Below, in pieces: positions 6,580-15,783 of a stretch of 64,000 bases of DNA. The notes beneath the pieces were generated by a model, which saw only the letters and a program-made list of their open reading frames with translations, was not told where the DNA came from and searched no databases. Every line of letters starts with the position of its first letter. Position 1 is the first letter of the stretch. The position numbers and the translations under genes are program-made. The stretch is taken from the NCBI GenBank assembly GCA_022072085.1, contig JAJVII010000060.1, positions 41,575 to 105,574 on the forward strand, given 5' to 3'. Origin of the DNA: Phycisphaerae bacterium (GTDB lineage: Bacteria; Planctomycetota; Phycisphaerae; JAJVII01).

Positions 6580-9102
6580 ATGAACAAGACAGGGATGGTT
6601 CTCGTGGTCGGGCTGGCGATCCTCGCGGGGGCGGCGTCGGCCTGGGGGCAGGGCCTGCTTGTGCCGACCGACACGACGCTGCCGCCGCTGGCGATCAAGA
6701 GCCAGCAGGTGAGCATCAGCATCGACAACCAGGTCGCGACCACCACGGTCAAGCAGGTGTTCATGAACTCGACCGGGCGGCAGCTCGAAGCCAACTACGT
6801 CTTCCCCATGCCGGCCCAGAGCACCATCCGCGACTTCTCGATGATGATGGACGGCAAGAAGGTCAGCGGCGAACTGGTCGAGGCCAAGGAGGCCCGCCGC
6901 ATCTACACGCAGATCGTCTCGCAGATGCGCGACCCGGGCCTGCTGGAGCACCTGGGCGACAACCTGTTCCGCGTGAACATCTTCCCCGTGCCGGCCAACG
7001 GCACGCAGACCATCGAGCTGACCTACAGCGAGGTCGTTAAGGGCAACGGCGGGGTCTACCGCTACGTCTACCCCTTGCGGACCGGCAGCAAGGCGTCGCA
7101 GGTGCAGGACTACTTCAGCGTCGGCGCCAAGCTCGCGAGCAAGGTCGCGATCAAGAGCGTCTACAGTCCCACGCATGAGATCGGCGTGACGCGCAAGGGC
7201 GATCACGCCGCGACCGTCGGGCTGGAGATCAACAAGGCGATCCTCGACCGCGACTTCTCGCTCTACTGGACGGTCAGCGACAAGGATTTCGGCCTCAACG
7301 CCGTCGCCCACCGCGCCGACGAGAAGCAGCCGGGCTACCTGATGCTGCTGATCTCGCCCAAGTCGGCGGTGAACGACGACGAGATCGTCGCCAAGGACGT
7401 GCAGTTCGTCTTCGATACCTCCGGCTCGATGAGCGGCGACAAGATCGAGCAGGCCAAGAAGGCCCTGCGCTACTGCATCGAGAACCTGGCGGCCAAGGAC
7501 CGCTTCAACATCATCTCCTTCGCCACCGACGTCACGCCGTTCAAGGAAGGTCTGGTCGAGGCGAGCAAGGAGAACCGCCGATCCGCGATCGACTACGTCA
7601 ACAAGCTCCAGGCCCAGGGCGGCACGAACATCCATGACGCCCTGGACGCGGCGATGAAGACCGCCCGCGCCCAGAAGGACCGGCCACAGATCGTCGTCTT
7701 CCTGACAGACGGCCGGCCGACCATCGGTAACGTGGAGACCAAGGACATCGTCGGTCTGATCGGCAGCGAATCAAAGGAGGCCGCCGCCAAGGCCGAGCAT
7801 GTCCGCGTCTTCACCTTCGGCGTCGGCAACGACGTGAACACCAAGCTGCTGGACCAAGTAGCCGGCAAGTCGGGCGGGCTCCCCGAATACGTCGGCGACG
7901 GCGAGGACATCGAGGTGAAGGTCTCCGACTTCTTCGCCAAGGCGTCGCATCCCGTAATGACCGGCCTGTCGCTGGCGTTCAGCGGGTCCGCCAAGATCGA
8001 CGACATGCTGCCCAAGGCGCTGCCGGACCTCTACTTCGGCCAGCAGATCGTCGCTTTTGCCCGCTACGACGGCGCGGGCGACGTGGCCGTCACTCTCAGC
8101 GGCACGGTCAGCAACGGCAAGACCGAGAAACACACCTACGAAGTCGCGCTGCCCGGCCAGACCACCGAAAGCGATTTCGTCGAGCCGCTCTGGGCCAACC
8201 GAAAGGTGGGCTTCCTGCTCGACCAGATCCGCCTCAACGGCGAGAGCAAGGAACTGAAGGACGAGGTGATCCGGCTGAGCAAGGCCTACAGGATTCAGAC
8301 GCCCTACACCAGCTACCTCGTGCTCGAAGAGCAGCACCGCCGGCAGTACCTCGACCGCGTCGCGTCGGGGAACGACTACGATCGCGATGGCCGTCGTTGG
8401 CGGTCCGGCCGCGAGGGGCAGGACGCCCCGCCGCCGCCGACTGCACCCGATACGTCCGTAACGCCGGTGACGCCGGGCGTTACTACCGGCAACCGTCCGG
8501 ACGCCGAGGCGCCGGCCAGACCCGCGGAGGACCAGAAGCGACTGGAAACGGCCCTGGACATGGCGACCCGGACAGAAGGCGACGGCGGCGGCCACGGTGG
8601 CCCGCGGGGCCAGAAGGCCGATCCGGGGTCCGGCGGCTGGGCCGACAATGCGCCAGCCGACGAGGTCCTGGCCCTCCGTCGCGACGCGCTGGAGAAGGAG
8701 TCCGGCGAAGCCGCCGTCGAGGTGGCCAAGGACATCGCCCGCAAGAAGCAGGCCGACAAACTCGACGACGCCGGCAAGTTCAGAGCCGGCTACTATGGCG
8801 TGGTCAGCCAGGAGGCGGGCGGGCGAACTTTCTACGCCCTGCGCGGCTTCTGGATCGACGGCGATTTCGACGGCAAAGCCAAGCTGACCTTCGTGAAGTG
8901 GGGCAGCGAGGCCTATTTTGACATCGTGTCGGCCCACGTCGAGTTGAAGGACGCGTTCGCCCTGGGCAAGAGCCTGATCGTCGTGACGGCTGAGGGCCGA
9001 GCCCTGGTCGTCAGTGAGACCGAGGGCGAGGAGAAACTCACCGAGGAACAGGTGAAGGCCCTGTTCACGGCCGTCGCCCCGACGACGCAGCCGGCGGAAT
9101 AG
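6580..9102 (+). CDS. secreted VIT and von Willebrand factor A domain protein
   Basis: Exported protein of 840 residues resembling inter-alpha-trypsin-inhibitor heavy chains. The signal peptide is residues 1-24 (ends AWGQ). The VIT domain covers about residues 35-165 (QVFMNSTGRQLEANYVFPMP; EAKEARRIY). The vWA domain covers about residues 270-450, with a complete MIDAS: DTSGSMSG at 279-286, the Thr region GGTNIHDA and TDGRPT. The vWA domain therefore probably binds a divalent metal and ligands. Residues about 590-720 are low-complexity Pro/Asp/Gly. The C-terminal 120 residues (GRTFYALRGFWIDGDFD) are unrecognised. No sorting signal or C-terminal anchor is visible. AAGGAG lies 7 bases before the ATG. 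The partner and role are unknown. Confidence 0.88.
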   Translation: MNKTGMVLVVGLAILAGAASAWGQGLLVPTDTTLPPLAIKSQQVSISIDNQVATTTVKQVFMNSTGRQLEANYVFPMPAQSTIRDFSMMMDGKKVSGELVEAKEARRIYTQIVSQMRDPGLLEHLGDNLFRVNIFPVPANGTQTIELTYSEVVKGNGGVYRYVYPLRTGSKASQVQDYFSVGAKLASKVAIKSVYSPTHEIGVTRKGDHAATVGLEINKAILDRDFSLYWTVSDKDFGLNAVAHRADEKQPGYLMLLISPKSAVNDDEIVAKDVQFVFDTSGSMSGDKIEQAKKALRYCIENLAAKDRFNIISFATDVTPFKEGLVEASKENRRSAIDYVNKLQAQGGTNIHDALDAAMKTARAQKDRPQIVVFLTDGRPTIGNVETKDIVGLIGSESKEAAAKAEHVRVFTFGVGNDVNTKLLDQVAGKSGGLPEYVGDGEDIEVKVSDFFAKASHPVMTGLSLAFSGSAKIDDMLPKALPDLYFGQQIVAFARYDGAGDVAVTLSGTVSNGKTEKHTYEVALPGQTTESDFVEPLWANRKVGFLLDQIRLNGESKELKDEVIRLSKAYRIQTPYTSYLVLEEQHRRQYLDRVASGNDYDRDGRRWRSGREGQDAPPPPTAPDTSVTPVTPGVTTGNRPDAEAPARPAEDQKRLETALDMATRTEGDGGGHGGPRGQKADPGSGGWADNAPADEVLALRRDALEKESGEAAVEVAKDIARKKQADKLDDAGKFRAGYYGVVSQEAGGRTFYALRGFWIDGDFDGKAKLTFVKWGSEAYFDIVSAHVELKDAFALGKSLIVVTAEGRALVVSETEGEEKLTEEQVKALFTAVAPTTQPAE

Positions 9103-9135
9103 CCGCAAGGCCTGTCAATCCATGAGGATGCAACC

Positions 9136-9175
9136 GGGGCCGGTCCCGCAGAGCGGGGCCGGCCCCCTCTCTTTT
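9136..9175 (+). terminator. rho-independent terminator after the VIT/vWA gene
   Basis: Stem GGGGCCGGTCCCG / CGGGGCCGGCCCC (13 bp, one G-T pair), loop CAGAG, then CTCTCTTTT. It lies 33 bases after the stop codon. Confidence 0.8.
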
Positions 9176-9222
9176 CCGCTGCGTTTCACAGGGGCCTGCG
9201 TCGCCGAATATCCGATATCTCC

Positions 9223-9250
9223 TTGCTGCCTCCATGTATTAGTGTATACT
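9223..9250 (+). promoter_or_regulatory. sigma-70-type promoter of the lipoprotein-like gene
   Basis: TTGCTG, 16-base spacer, TATACT; the start codon is at 9286. The -10 element is embedded in the dyad described at 9239-9267, as expected for repression. Confidence 0.5.
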
Positions 9251-9267
9251 AGTTTAGTGTACGCTAA
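9239..9267. promoter_or_regulatory. probable operator: two TTAGYGTAYACTA-like half dyads
   Basis: A 29-base AT-rich imperfect dyad with 22 of 29 positions symmetric. It is made of TTAGTGTATACTA and TTTAGTGTACGCTAA. It overlaps the -10 element and extends downstream. The pattern resembles operators of GntR regulators of the YtrA branch (GTGTA...TACAC dyads), which is an inference; no such regulator is in the window. Confidence 0.5.
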
Positions 9268-9285
9268 TCTCTGGAAGGAGGAGCC

Positions 9286-10365
9286 ATGCGACAGGTCACG
9301 GGGTCTTCGGGGCGGGCGGAACGGACGGAACGGACGGATCGGGCAGTCGGCGCGGCGGCCATCCGATGCGTCGTGGCGGTTGCGGCAACGGCGATCGTGC
9401 TGGCTGCCGGCGGGTGCGGCGGTGGTGACTCGGTATCGTGGCAACTGGCCGGGCAGGGCGGCGGCAAGGTCTACGTCCAGCAGTATGGCGGCACGATCCT
9501 GGGCGGGCGCGACAGGGAGGACCTCCAGTCGTTGGACATTGCCAACGGCCGGTGGGACGTCGTTCAGCCGAGCGAGGCGAAGGAGGTCCGGCTGGCCTCG
9601 CTCGGCGACCGCCCCGGGCCCAACTACGCCGAGTGGCGTCAGGTGCAGTCGGCGGTGGAGCGAGACAGAGGCGTCCGCCTGCTGAACGGCGGATGGGACG
9701 GCTATCGCAAGGGCTACTGGTGCGTGACCAATGGGATGGATGTCTACCTGGCGACGCGTGACGAGGGCGGCCGGTGGGAAGCGGAGTACTGGGCGCACAT
9801 CCAGGCCCCGGATGTCGGAACGCCCGACAGCGTCATCGCGGGCGAGCGATTCGTCTGGTTCGTCACCGGCGGGCGGCAGCGGCTGGTGCTGTTGGATACG
9901 CGGACGCTGGCGACGCGGGTCATCCGGCTGCCGGTTGAGGCGGGGCCCGACGCGCGCTGGCGGGATATGCAACTGGCGTGCGAATCGGCAGGGCGGCTTT
10001 ACTACCCGGCGGCGAAGGCCTGGGGTACCGATCACCCGACATGGCAGTTGCTGTCGCGGTCAGGGGAGGACCCCGAGGTCGAGACGGAAGTCGCCGACGT
10101 GACGCCGCTGATGAGCCAGGATCGGATGGAGCGCGTCACGGCGATGTGCGTCGCGGACGGGCAGGCGGTGGCCGTCAGCGTCCGAGGGGTGTGCGTCATG
10201 CCGGTGGCGGGCGGGGCGGTTGCCTTCCACGCCTTCCAGGACAGTCGGGCCGTTCCACGCGGGCTGGCCAACGCGGCCTTGGCGCCGGCGGCGGTGGCGG
10301 CGGGGGCGGCCTACGTGGTGGTTGCTCCGGCCGCTCTGCTGCTCTGGGCACTGACGGCGGACTGA
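9286..10365 (+). CDS. unrecognised exported (possible lipoprotein) protein with C-terminal membrane helix
   Basis: A 359-residue protein I do not recognise. The N-terminal 30 residues are Arg/Thr-rich, followed by a hydrophobic segment (CVVAVAATAIVLAAGGCGGG) that could be a lipoprotein signal with a poor lipobox (AAGGC) or a membrane anchor. The middle repeats tryptophan/tyrosine-rich stretches such as RFVWFVTGGRQRLVLLD, suggesting a beta-propeller-like fold. Residues about 325-357 are a second hydrophobic segment. GGAGG lies 5 bases before the ATG. Its control region is unusual: a promoter overlapped by an AT-rich dyad. It is separated from the VIT/vWA gene by a terminator, so it is a single-gene unit that ends 7 bases before the convergent ClC gene. 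Confidence 0.65.
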   Translation: MRQVTGSSGRAERTERTDRAVGAAAIRCVVAVAATAIVLAAGGCGGGDSVSWQLAGQGGGKVYVQQYGGTILGGRDREDLQSLDIANGRWDVVQPSEAKEVRLASLGDRPGPNYAEWRQVQSAVERDRGVRLLNGGWDGYRKGYWCVTNGMDVYLATRDEGGRWEAEYWAHIQAPDVGTPDSVIAGERFVWFVTGGRQRLVLLDTRTLATRVIRLPVEAGPDARWRDMQLACESAGRLYYPAAKAWGTDHPTWQLLSRSGEDPEVETEVADVTPLMSQDRMERVTAMCVADGQAVAVSVRGVCVMPVAGGAVAFHAFQDSRAVPRGLANAALAPAAVAAGAAYVVVAPAALLLWALTAD

Positions 10366-10372
10366 AAGGCGG

Positions 10373-12262
10373 TCAGGTGCGAGGCGTGCTCTTGCGCCCG
10401 CCAAAGCCGGTCCCGCGGGCCAGTTCCCCCTGGTAGCAGCGCATCAGGGCCGAGCGGGTGACCAGGCCCGCGACCCGTTCGCTGCCGTCGGGGGCCAGAA
10501 CGGGCATCGCGGAAACCTCGTGGCGGCTGAAGGTGTCGTGGACGTCGGCAAGCGAGTCGGTCAGGCGGACGACGGGGATCTCGGGGCGCATCAGTTCGCC
10601 CACGAGCAGGAGTGGGACGGCTTCGCGTTCGAGCAAGGCGGTGCGCAAGTCCTCGGCGACGACCATGCCGGCGTAGCGGTCCTGGTCATCGACGACGACG
10701 AAGTCGGCGGTGGGGGCGGCGGCGGCCTTGGAGATGAGCACGGCCAGCGGATCGCCGCTGCGGACCGTGGTCGCCGGCGCCAGGCTGACCTGGGCGACAG
10801 TCAGCCGCCGCAGCAGGGTCATGTCGGCCAGCGAACTCATCTGCACGCCGCGGCGCTTGAGCTTCTCGGTGTAGATCGACTCCCGCTTGATCAATTGCGA
10901 GATGACAGTCGCGACGGTGGCGGCCAGCATGACCGGGACCATCACGCGGTAGGTCTGGGTCATCTCGAAGAGCATGACGATGCCAGTGAGGTAGGCGTGG
11001 GTCGAGCCGGCGAAGACGGCGGCCATGCCGACGACCGCGTAGGCCAGCGGGTTCACGTCCATGCCCATCCGCTGGAGCAGCAGGCCGAACGTGCCGCCCA
11101 GGCAGGCGCCCATGAACAGCGCGGGCGAGAAGACGCCGCCGCTGCCGCCGCTGCCGAGGGTCAGGCTGGTGCCGATCAGCTTGGCCACCAGCAGAAGCAG
11201 CAGCAGTCCGACGGGATAGTACAACTCGCCGCCGAACTCATAGCTGTCGGGGATCAGCAGATCGCGGACGACGGGGTAGCCGTTGCCGAAGATAGCCGGC
11301 TGGCCCTGGATCGGCGTGTGGACGATCAGCACCAGCAGGCCGACTCCGCCCAGCAGCAGCCCGCCCAGGGCCGGGCGGACGATCGGGTGCAGAACCTTGC
11401 CCAGCCGGTCGTCGAAGACGTCCTCGGCCAGGTAGAGCGAACGCGTGTAGGCCGCCGCCAGCACGCCGGCCAACAGGCCCAGCACGACGTAGTTGCCGAC
11501 CTCCCACCAGGCGAAGGTGTAGGAGTTTGCGAAGGACGGGGGCAACTGGAGGATCGCGCGATTGTTGTGGGCCAGCGCCTGGGTGATCGTCGCGGACATC
11601 ACCGCGCTGATGACCACCGGCGTGAAGGTCCGCAGCGAGAAGTCGAACAGGAAGATTTCCAGCGCGAACAGCACGCCGGCGATCGGGGCCTTGAAGATGG
11701 CGGCGATGCCCGCGGCCGTGCCGCAGCCGATGAGCATCGGCAGGTAGCGGCGCGAGACGCCCATGAACTGGCCGGCCGACGAGCCCAGGGCCGCGCCAAT
11801 CTGCACGATGGGCCCCTCGGTGCCGGCCGACCCGCCCGAGCCGATCGTCAGCGCCGACGCGAGGGCCTTGGCGATGGAAACCCGCGGGCGGATGACGCCG
11901 TTGCGCCGGGCGATGGCGTCCATGACTTCGGGGACGCCGTGGCCCTTGGCCTCGCGGGCGAAAAAGTGCGTCATCATCCCGACCAGCAGCCCGCCGACCG
12001 CCGGGAAGATGAGGAACACCAGCAGCAGCAGGTTGTCGCTGTGGCGGCCGGCCCGTTCGCCGACGAGCCTGTAGCAGAAGCCCGTCACGCCCTCGAGCAA
12101 CTGGGCGAAGACCCAGGCCCCCAGCCCGGTGCCCAGGCCAATGACCACCGCCAGCACAAGCAGCTTGCTGCCCTCGCGCCCGCCGAAGGCCCGCAGCGAG
12201 GCAATCAGCCGGCGGTGCAGGCCGGTCCATTGGCTGGGCGGTGTCGAGTCTGGCTTGCTCAT
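10373..12262 (-). CDS. ClC-family chloride channel/transporter with CBS pair (copy 1)
   Basis: Integral membrane Cl- transporter or Cl-/H+ antiporter of 629 residues from the ATG at 12262. ClC signatures appear in order: GHGVPEV at about 107-113, GSAGTEGP with the gating glutamate E149, and GSGGSGGVFSPALF at about residue 395. The last 130 residues form a CBS pair (ADFVVVDDQDRYAGMVVAEDL; SAMPVLAPDG), usually an adenylate-sensing regulatory module. The central serine of the classic GSGIP motif is replaced by His/Gly, as in many bacterial ClCs. A TTG at 12355 is an alternative start but adds a non-homologous lead. The upstream neighbour on the same strand is a close paralogue. Confidence 0.9.
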   Translation of the reverse strand: MSKPDSTPPSQWTGLHRRLIASLRAFGGREGSKLLVLAVVIGLGTGLGAWVFAQLLEGVTGFCYRLVGERAGRHSDNLLLLVFLIFPAVGGLLVGMMTHFFAREAKGHGVPEVMDAIARRNGVIRPRVSIAKALASALTIGSGGSAGTEGPIVQIGAALGSSAGQFMGVSRRYLPMLIGCGTAAGIAAIFKAPIAGVLFALEIFLFDFSLRTFTPVVISAVMSATITQALAHNNRAILQLPPSFANSYTFAWWEVGNYVVLGLLAGVLAAAYTRSLYLAEDVFDDRLGKVLHPIVRPALGGLLLGGVGLLVLIVHTPIQGQPAIFGNGYPVVRDLLIPDSYEFGGELYYPVGLLLLLLVAKLIGTSLTLGSGGSGGVFSPALFMGACLGGTFGLLLQRMGMDVNPLAYAVVGMAAVFAGSTHAYLTGIVMLFEMTQTYRVMVPVMLAATVATVISQLIKRESIYTEKLKRRGVQMSSLADMTLLRRLTVAQVSLAPATTVRSGDPLAVLISKAAAAPTADFVVVDDQDRYAGMVVAEDLRTALLEREAVPLLLVGELMRPEIPVVRLTDSLADVHDTFSRHEVSAMPVLAPDGSERVAGLVTRSALMRCYQGELARGTGFGGRKSTPRT

Positions 12263-12389
12263 GCGGTTGGCCGCCGTTCGAGGGAAGCATTCGGGAGCGA
12301 GCGTGTTCAGCAGAAGAATACTCGCCCGACCCGGTCGGCGAAACCGAAAAAGCAAGCGGGAGACGCGGGGCTGGCCGGCGGGCGGACGC

Positions 12390-14252
12390 TCAGGCCGGCT
12401 CGCTGCCGTAGCCCGAGCGGGACTGGAGTTTCTCCTGGTAGCAGCGCATCATGGCCGACCGCGTCACCAGGCCCAGCACGCGGTCGCTGCTGAACAGGTC
12501 GACCACCGGCAGCGAGGCGACCTCGTGGCGGGTGAAGTGGTCCTGGAGCGCCACCAGCGAGTCGTGGGGGTTGATCAGCGGAATCTCCGGCCGCACCAGT
12601 TCCTTGGCCAGCAGCAGCGGCACGGCCTCACGCTCGAGCAGGGCGACGCGGAGGTCCTCGGCCACGATCATGCCGCAGTAGCGTTCCTGGTCGTCCAGCA
12701 CGACGAAGTCGGCGGCCGGTGTGGCGGCGACCTTCTGGATCAGCACCGAGAGCGGCTCGTTCTCGTGGACCGTGACAGCGGGGGAGAGGGGAAGCTGGTC
12801 GACGTAGAGCCCGCGCAGGAGCGTCATGTCGGCGATGCGTCCCATGACCACGCCGCGGCGGGCCAGGGCCTCGGTGTAGATCGACTGGCGGCGGAGCACC
12901 TGGCTGACGGCTGTCGCGACGGTGACCGCGAGCATCGCCGGCAGCATCATGTGATAGTCCTTGGTCACCTCGACCAGCAGGACGATCGCGGTGAGATAGG
13001 CGTGCACCGTGCCGGCCAGCACCGCCACCATGCCGACCGCGGCGTAGGCGATGGGGTCGATGTCGGCTGAGGGGAACATCTTATTGAGCACCAGGGCCAG
13101 CAGCGCCCCCAGCGTCGCGCCCAGGAACAGCGCCGGGGCGAAGTTGCCGCCGTCGCCGCCGCTGCCCAGCGTGATGCAGGTGGCGACCAGCTTGGCGGCC
13201 AGCAGCAGGCCCAGGATCAGGACCGTCAATTGGGCGGCTTCGGCGGCGTGGGTCGCGGGGTTCAGGATGTCCTGGATGAAGTCGTAGCCGCGCCCGCTGA
13301 TGACCGGGGCGCCGGCGGCCGGCTGATAGACCTTCATCAGCACCAACCCCATCAGCCCGACGACCAGCCCGCCCAGCGCCGGGCGGAGCAGCCGCGGCAC
13401 GGCCTTGAGCGCCCGCGAGAAGAAGTCCGACGCACGAAACAGCATTGCGATGAACGCGACCGACACCAGGCCGGCCAACAGGCCCAGGATGACGTAGTTG
13501 CCCAACTCCCACCAGTGGAACCTGTAGCTCACGCGGACCAGTTCCAGGATGCCCCGGTCGCCCTTGATGGTCTGGGTGATGGTGGCCGAGATGACCGAAC
13601 TGAGCACGACCGGCGTGAAGGTGCGGAAGGAGAAGTCGAACAGGAAGATCTCCAGGGCGAACAGCACGCCGGCGATCGGGGCGTTGAATATCGAGCTGAT
13701 GCCAGCGGCGATGCCGCAGCCGACCAGCACCGACATCGCCCCGCGGCGGACGTGGAAGAGCTGGCCGATCGTCGAGCCGATCGACGCGCCGATGGCGATG
13801 ATGGGCCCTTCGGGACCGGCCGACCCGCCGCTGCCGATGGTCAGCGAGGCGGCGGCTGCGGTCGTCACCGAGACCCGCGGCGGGATGACGCTGTCCTTGC
13901 GGAGGATGGCGTCCATGACTTCCGGGACGCCGTAGGCTTCCTTGCTGTGGCCGTGGGCGGTGAACCAGGCATGGATCGTCCCCACGAGCAGGCCGCCCAG
14001 GGCCGGCAGGACGGGCATCAGCCACCACCACGAGCCGGTGAACAGCCCGGGCGAGCCCTGCTTGCCGAAGCAGAACTCCTCGGTGCTGACGACCAGCCAG
14101 TCGAAGCCGACCGCGCCGACGCCGGTGCCCAGTCCGATGACGATCGCCAGGACGAGGAGGAACGAGTCCTCGCGAAAGCCGAGGCTGCGGAACAGCCTGA
14201 GCAGCCGGGTCTGAAACCGCCAACTCAGTCTGGCCAGGCCCTTGCGTTCCAT
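12390..14252 (-). CDS. ClC-family chloride channel/transporter with CBS pair (copy 2)
   Basis: A 620-residue paralogue of the downstream gene with the same layout. ClC signatures are YGVPEV at about 107-112, GSAGPEGP with gating glutamate E148, and GSGGDGGNFAPALF. A C-terminal CBS pair (ADFVVLDDQERYCGMIVAEDL; VASLPVVDLF) follows. The start at 14252 is chosen because the upstream in-frame extension to 14432 is Pro/Thr-rich and unlike ClC. The gap to copy 1 is 127 bases. The first gene in transcription order is this one. Channel versus antiporter mode depends on an internal proton glutamate that I could not place reliably by eye. Having two adjacent copies suggests heteromer formation or divided regulation, which is inference. 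Confidence 0.9.
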   Translation of the reverse strand: MERKGLARLSWRFQTRLLRLFRSLGFREDSFLLVLAIVIGLGTGVGAVGFDWLVVSTEEFCFGKQGSPGLFTGSWWWLMPVLPALGGLLVGTIHAWFTAHGHSKEAYGVPEVMDAILRKDSVIPPRVSVTTAAAASLTIGSGGSAGPEGPIIAIGASIGSTIGQLFHVRRGAMSVLVGCGIAAGISSIFNAPIAGVLFALEIFLFDFSFRTFTPVVLSSVISATITQTIKGDRGILELVRVSYRFHWWELGNYVILGLLAGLVSVAFIAMLFRASDFFSRALKAVPRLLRPALGGLVVGLMGLVLMKVYQPAAGAPVISGRGYDFIQDILNPATHAAEAAQLTVLILGLLLAAKLVATCITLGSGGDGGNFAPALFLGATLGALLALVLNKMFPSADIDPIAYAAVGMVAVLAGTVHAYLTAIVLLVEVTKDYHMMLPAMLAVTVATAVSQVLRRQSIYTEALARRGVVMGRIADMTLLRGLYVDQLPLSPAVTVHENEPLSVLIQKVAATPAADFVVLDDQERYCGMIVAEDLRVALLEREAVPLLLAKELVRPEIPLINPHDSLVALQDHFTRHEVASLPVVDLFSSDRVLGLVTRSAMMRCYQEKLQSRSGYGSEPA

Positions 14253-14597
14253 CGTCGCGCACCGTCCCGTGAAAACATGCAAAATCGAGACGTTAGCAGG
14301 TGAGGGGGAAGCGGTCAAGGCACGTATTGGAGGAGTTGAAATCATGCCGGGCGCGGGGACTGTCGTAAGAAATGCGTCCGGCGCGGTCGGAGCGGGATGA
14401 GGCAGGGGGACGCTTTTTTGCTTGACACCCACAAGACGTAATTCTACCCTTCATCGTTTCTTAGGGCGGTCCGCCGCCCGTTCTCCGTGCAGAGCCTGTG
14501 CGGAAAATGAGAAATGAGTTAGAATGTAGCCCGGCCGATCCTGGGCGACCAGCGGCAGAGGCGGAGACGGCCTGATCGGGCCGGGGAGTCAAGCAAG
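14253..14597 (+). promoter_or_regulatory. 345-base gap with the rpmF-plsX promoter
   Basis: It contains a perfect -35 (TTGACA, 14422-14427), a 17-base spacer and a weak -10 (TACCCT, 14445-14450), pointing to rpmF. Nothing else was recognised in the gap. Confidence 0.45.
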
Positions 14598-14780
14598 ATG
14601 CAGCCCAAAAAGAACACGAGCAGGTCGCGCAAGGGCAAGAGGCGGTCGCACCAGGCGATCACGCCCCCGCACGTGGACTACTGCCCGAAATGCGGCGCCC
14701 CGCGGAAGTCGCACTACGCGTGCGGCCGATGCGGCTACGTCAACCCGCGAGTGAGCCTGCCGGTTGAAGAGGAGAGCTGA
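14598..14780 (+). CDS. rpmF: 50S ribosomal protein L32
   Basis: A 60-residue small ribosomal protein of the large subunit. The basic N-terminus (MQPKKNTSRSRKGKRR) is followed by the zinc ribbon CPKCG ... CGRCGY, so this is the four-cysteine (zinc-binding) form of L32. Length and order match the family. It directly precedes plsX with 4 bases between stop and start, the common bacterial rpmF-plsX-fab arrangement that links ribosome and membrane lipid synthesis. Confidence 0.93.
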   Translation: MQPKKNTSRSRKGKRRSHQAITPPHVDYCPKCGAPRKSHYACGRCGYVNPRVSLPVEEES

Positions 14781-14784
14781 ACCG

Positions 14785-15783
14785 ATGCGCGTCGGTGTGG
14801 ACGCCATGGGTGGTGACCATGCGCCGGGCGAGATCGTCAAGGGCGTGCTGGAGGCCCTGCCGACGCTGCCCGAGGGCGTGGAGGTCGTACTGTTCGGCGA
14901 CCAGGCCCAGGTCGAGCCGCTGCTGTCGGGCGACTGGCAGAAGCGGATGACGCTGGTTCACTGCTCGCAGTCCATCGGGATGAACGAAAGCCCGGTGAAC
15001 GCCCTGCGACAGAAGCGCGACAGCACCATCTTCCAGATGGCCGTCCGCGCGGGCGAGGGGGAACTGGACGCGGTCGTGTCGGCCGGCCATACCGGCGCGA
15101 TGGTGGCCGCCTGCCAGATGAAGATGCGCCTGTTGGAGGGCGTGAACCGCCCGGGCATCGCGGTGGTGATCCCGACGTTCCATGGACCGGTGACGATCTG
15201 CGACGTCGGCGCCGTGGTCCAGTGCAAGCCGGTCAACCTGCACCAGTTCGCCCAGATGGCGACGATCTATGCCCGCCGGGTGCTGAACATCCAGAAGCCG
15301 CGGGCGGCCCTGATGAGCATCGGCGAGGAAGACGCCAAGGGCAACGAACTGGTCAAGCACGCCCGTGAATTGATGAAGTCGGACCCGAACCTGAACTTCG
15401 TCGGCAACGCCGAGGGGCGCGACGTGTTCAACGGCCGGCTGGAAGTGATCACGTGCGACGGGTTCGTCGGCAATGTGATCCTGAAGCTGACCGAGGGGCT
15501 GGCTGAAGGCCTGTTCAAGACGATCGGCCGCGAGATCGCCGCCGAAAGCATGGAGTTGGCCAGGCAGTTCGAGCCCGTGGTCCGCAAGATCTGGAGCAAA
15601 CACGACTACAGCGAGTTCGGCGGCGCCCCGCTGCTGGGCGTAGACGGCATTTGCATCATCTGCCACGGCTCCAGCGACCACCGGGCGATCAAGAACGCGA
15701 TTCGAGTCGCCATCGAATACGCCAACCAGAACGTCAACCAGCGAATCATCGAGGAGTTGGCCCAGTCGGCTGCCGGGTCCTGA
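14785..15783 (+). CDS. plsX: phosphate acyltransferase PlsX
   Basis: Makes acyl-phosphate from acyl-ACP for the first acylation of glycerol-3-phosphate (PlsX-PlsY route). 332 residues. Family motifs are VGVDAMGGDHAPGEIVKG at the N-terminus, VSAGHTGAMVAA, and EGRDVFNGRLEVITCDGFVGN with a following LKLTEG. The start is ATG at 14785, since the family begins with MRVGVDAMGGD and AGAGGAGA lies 9 bases upstream; a start at 14764 would overlap rpmF. It is peripheral to the membrane. A 120-base gap separates it from fabH. Confidence 0.93.
   Translation: MRVGVDAMGGDHAPGEIVKGVLEALPTLPEGVEVVLFGDQAQVEPLLSGDWQKRMTLVHCSQSIGMNESPVNALRQKRDSTIFQMAVRAGEGELDAVVSAGHTGAMVAACQMKMRLLEGVNRPGIAVVIPTFHGPVTICDVGAVVQCKPVNLHQFAQMATIYARRVLNIQKPRAALMSIGEEDAKGNELVKHARELMKSDPNLNFVGNAEGRDVFNGRLEVITCDGFVGNVILKLTEGLAEGLFKTIGREIAAESMELARQFEPVVRKIWSKHDYSEFGGAPLLGVDGICIICHGSSDHRAIKNAIRVAIEYANQNVNQRIIEELAQSAAGS

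Noticed and set aside
10520..12493. A plus-strand open frame of 657 codons opposite the first ClC gene (and similar ones opposite the second).
   Set aside because: Composition is Gln/Asp/Arg/Gly-rich with no family motifs, as expected for an antisense shadow of GC-rich coding DNA; the minus frames carry clear ClC signatures.
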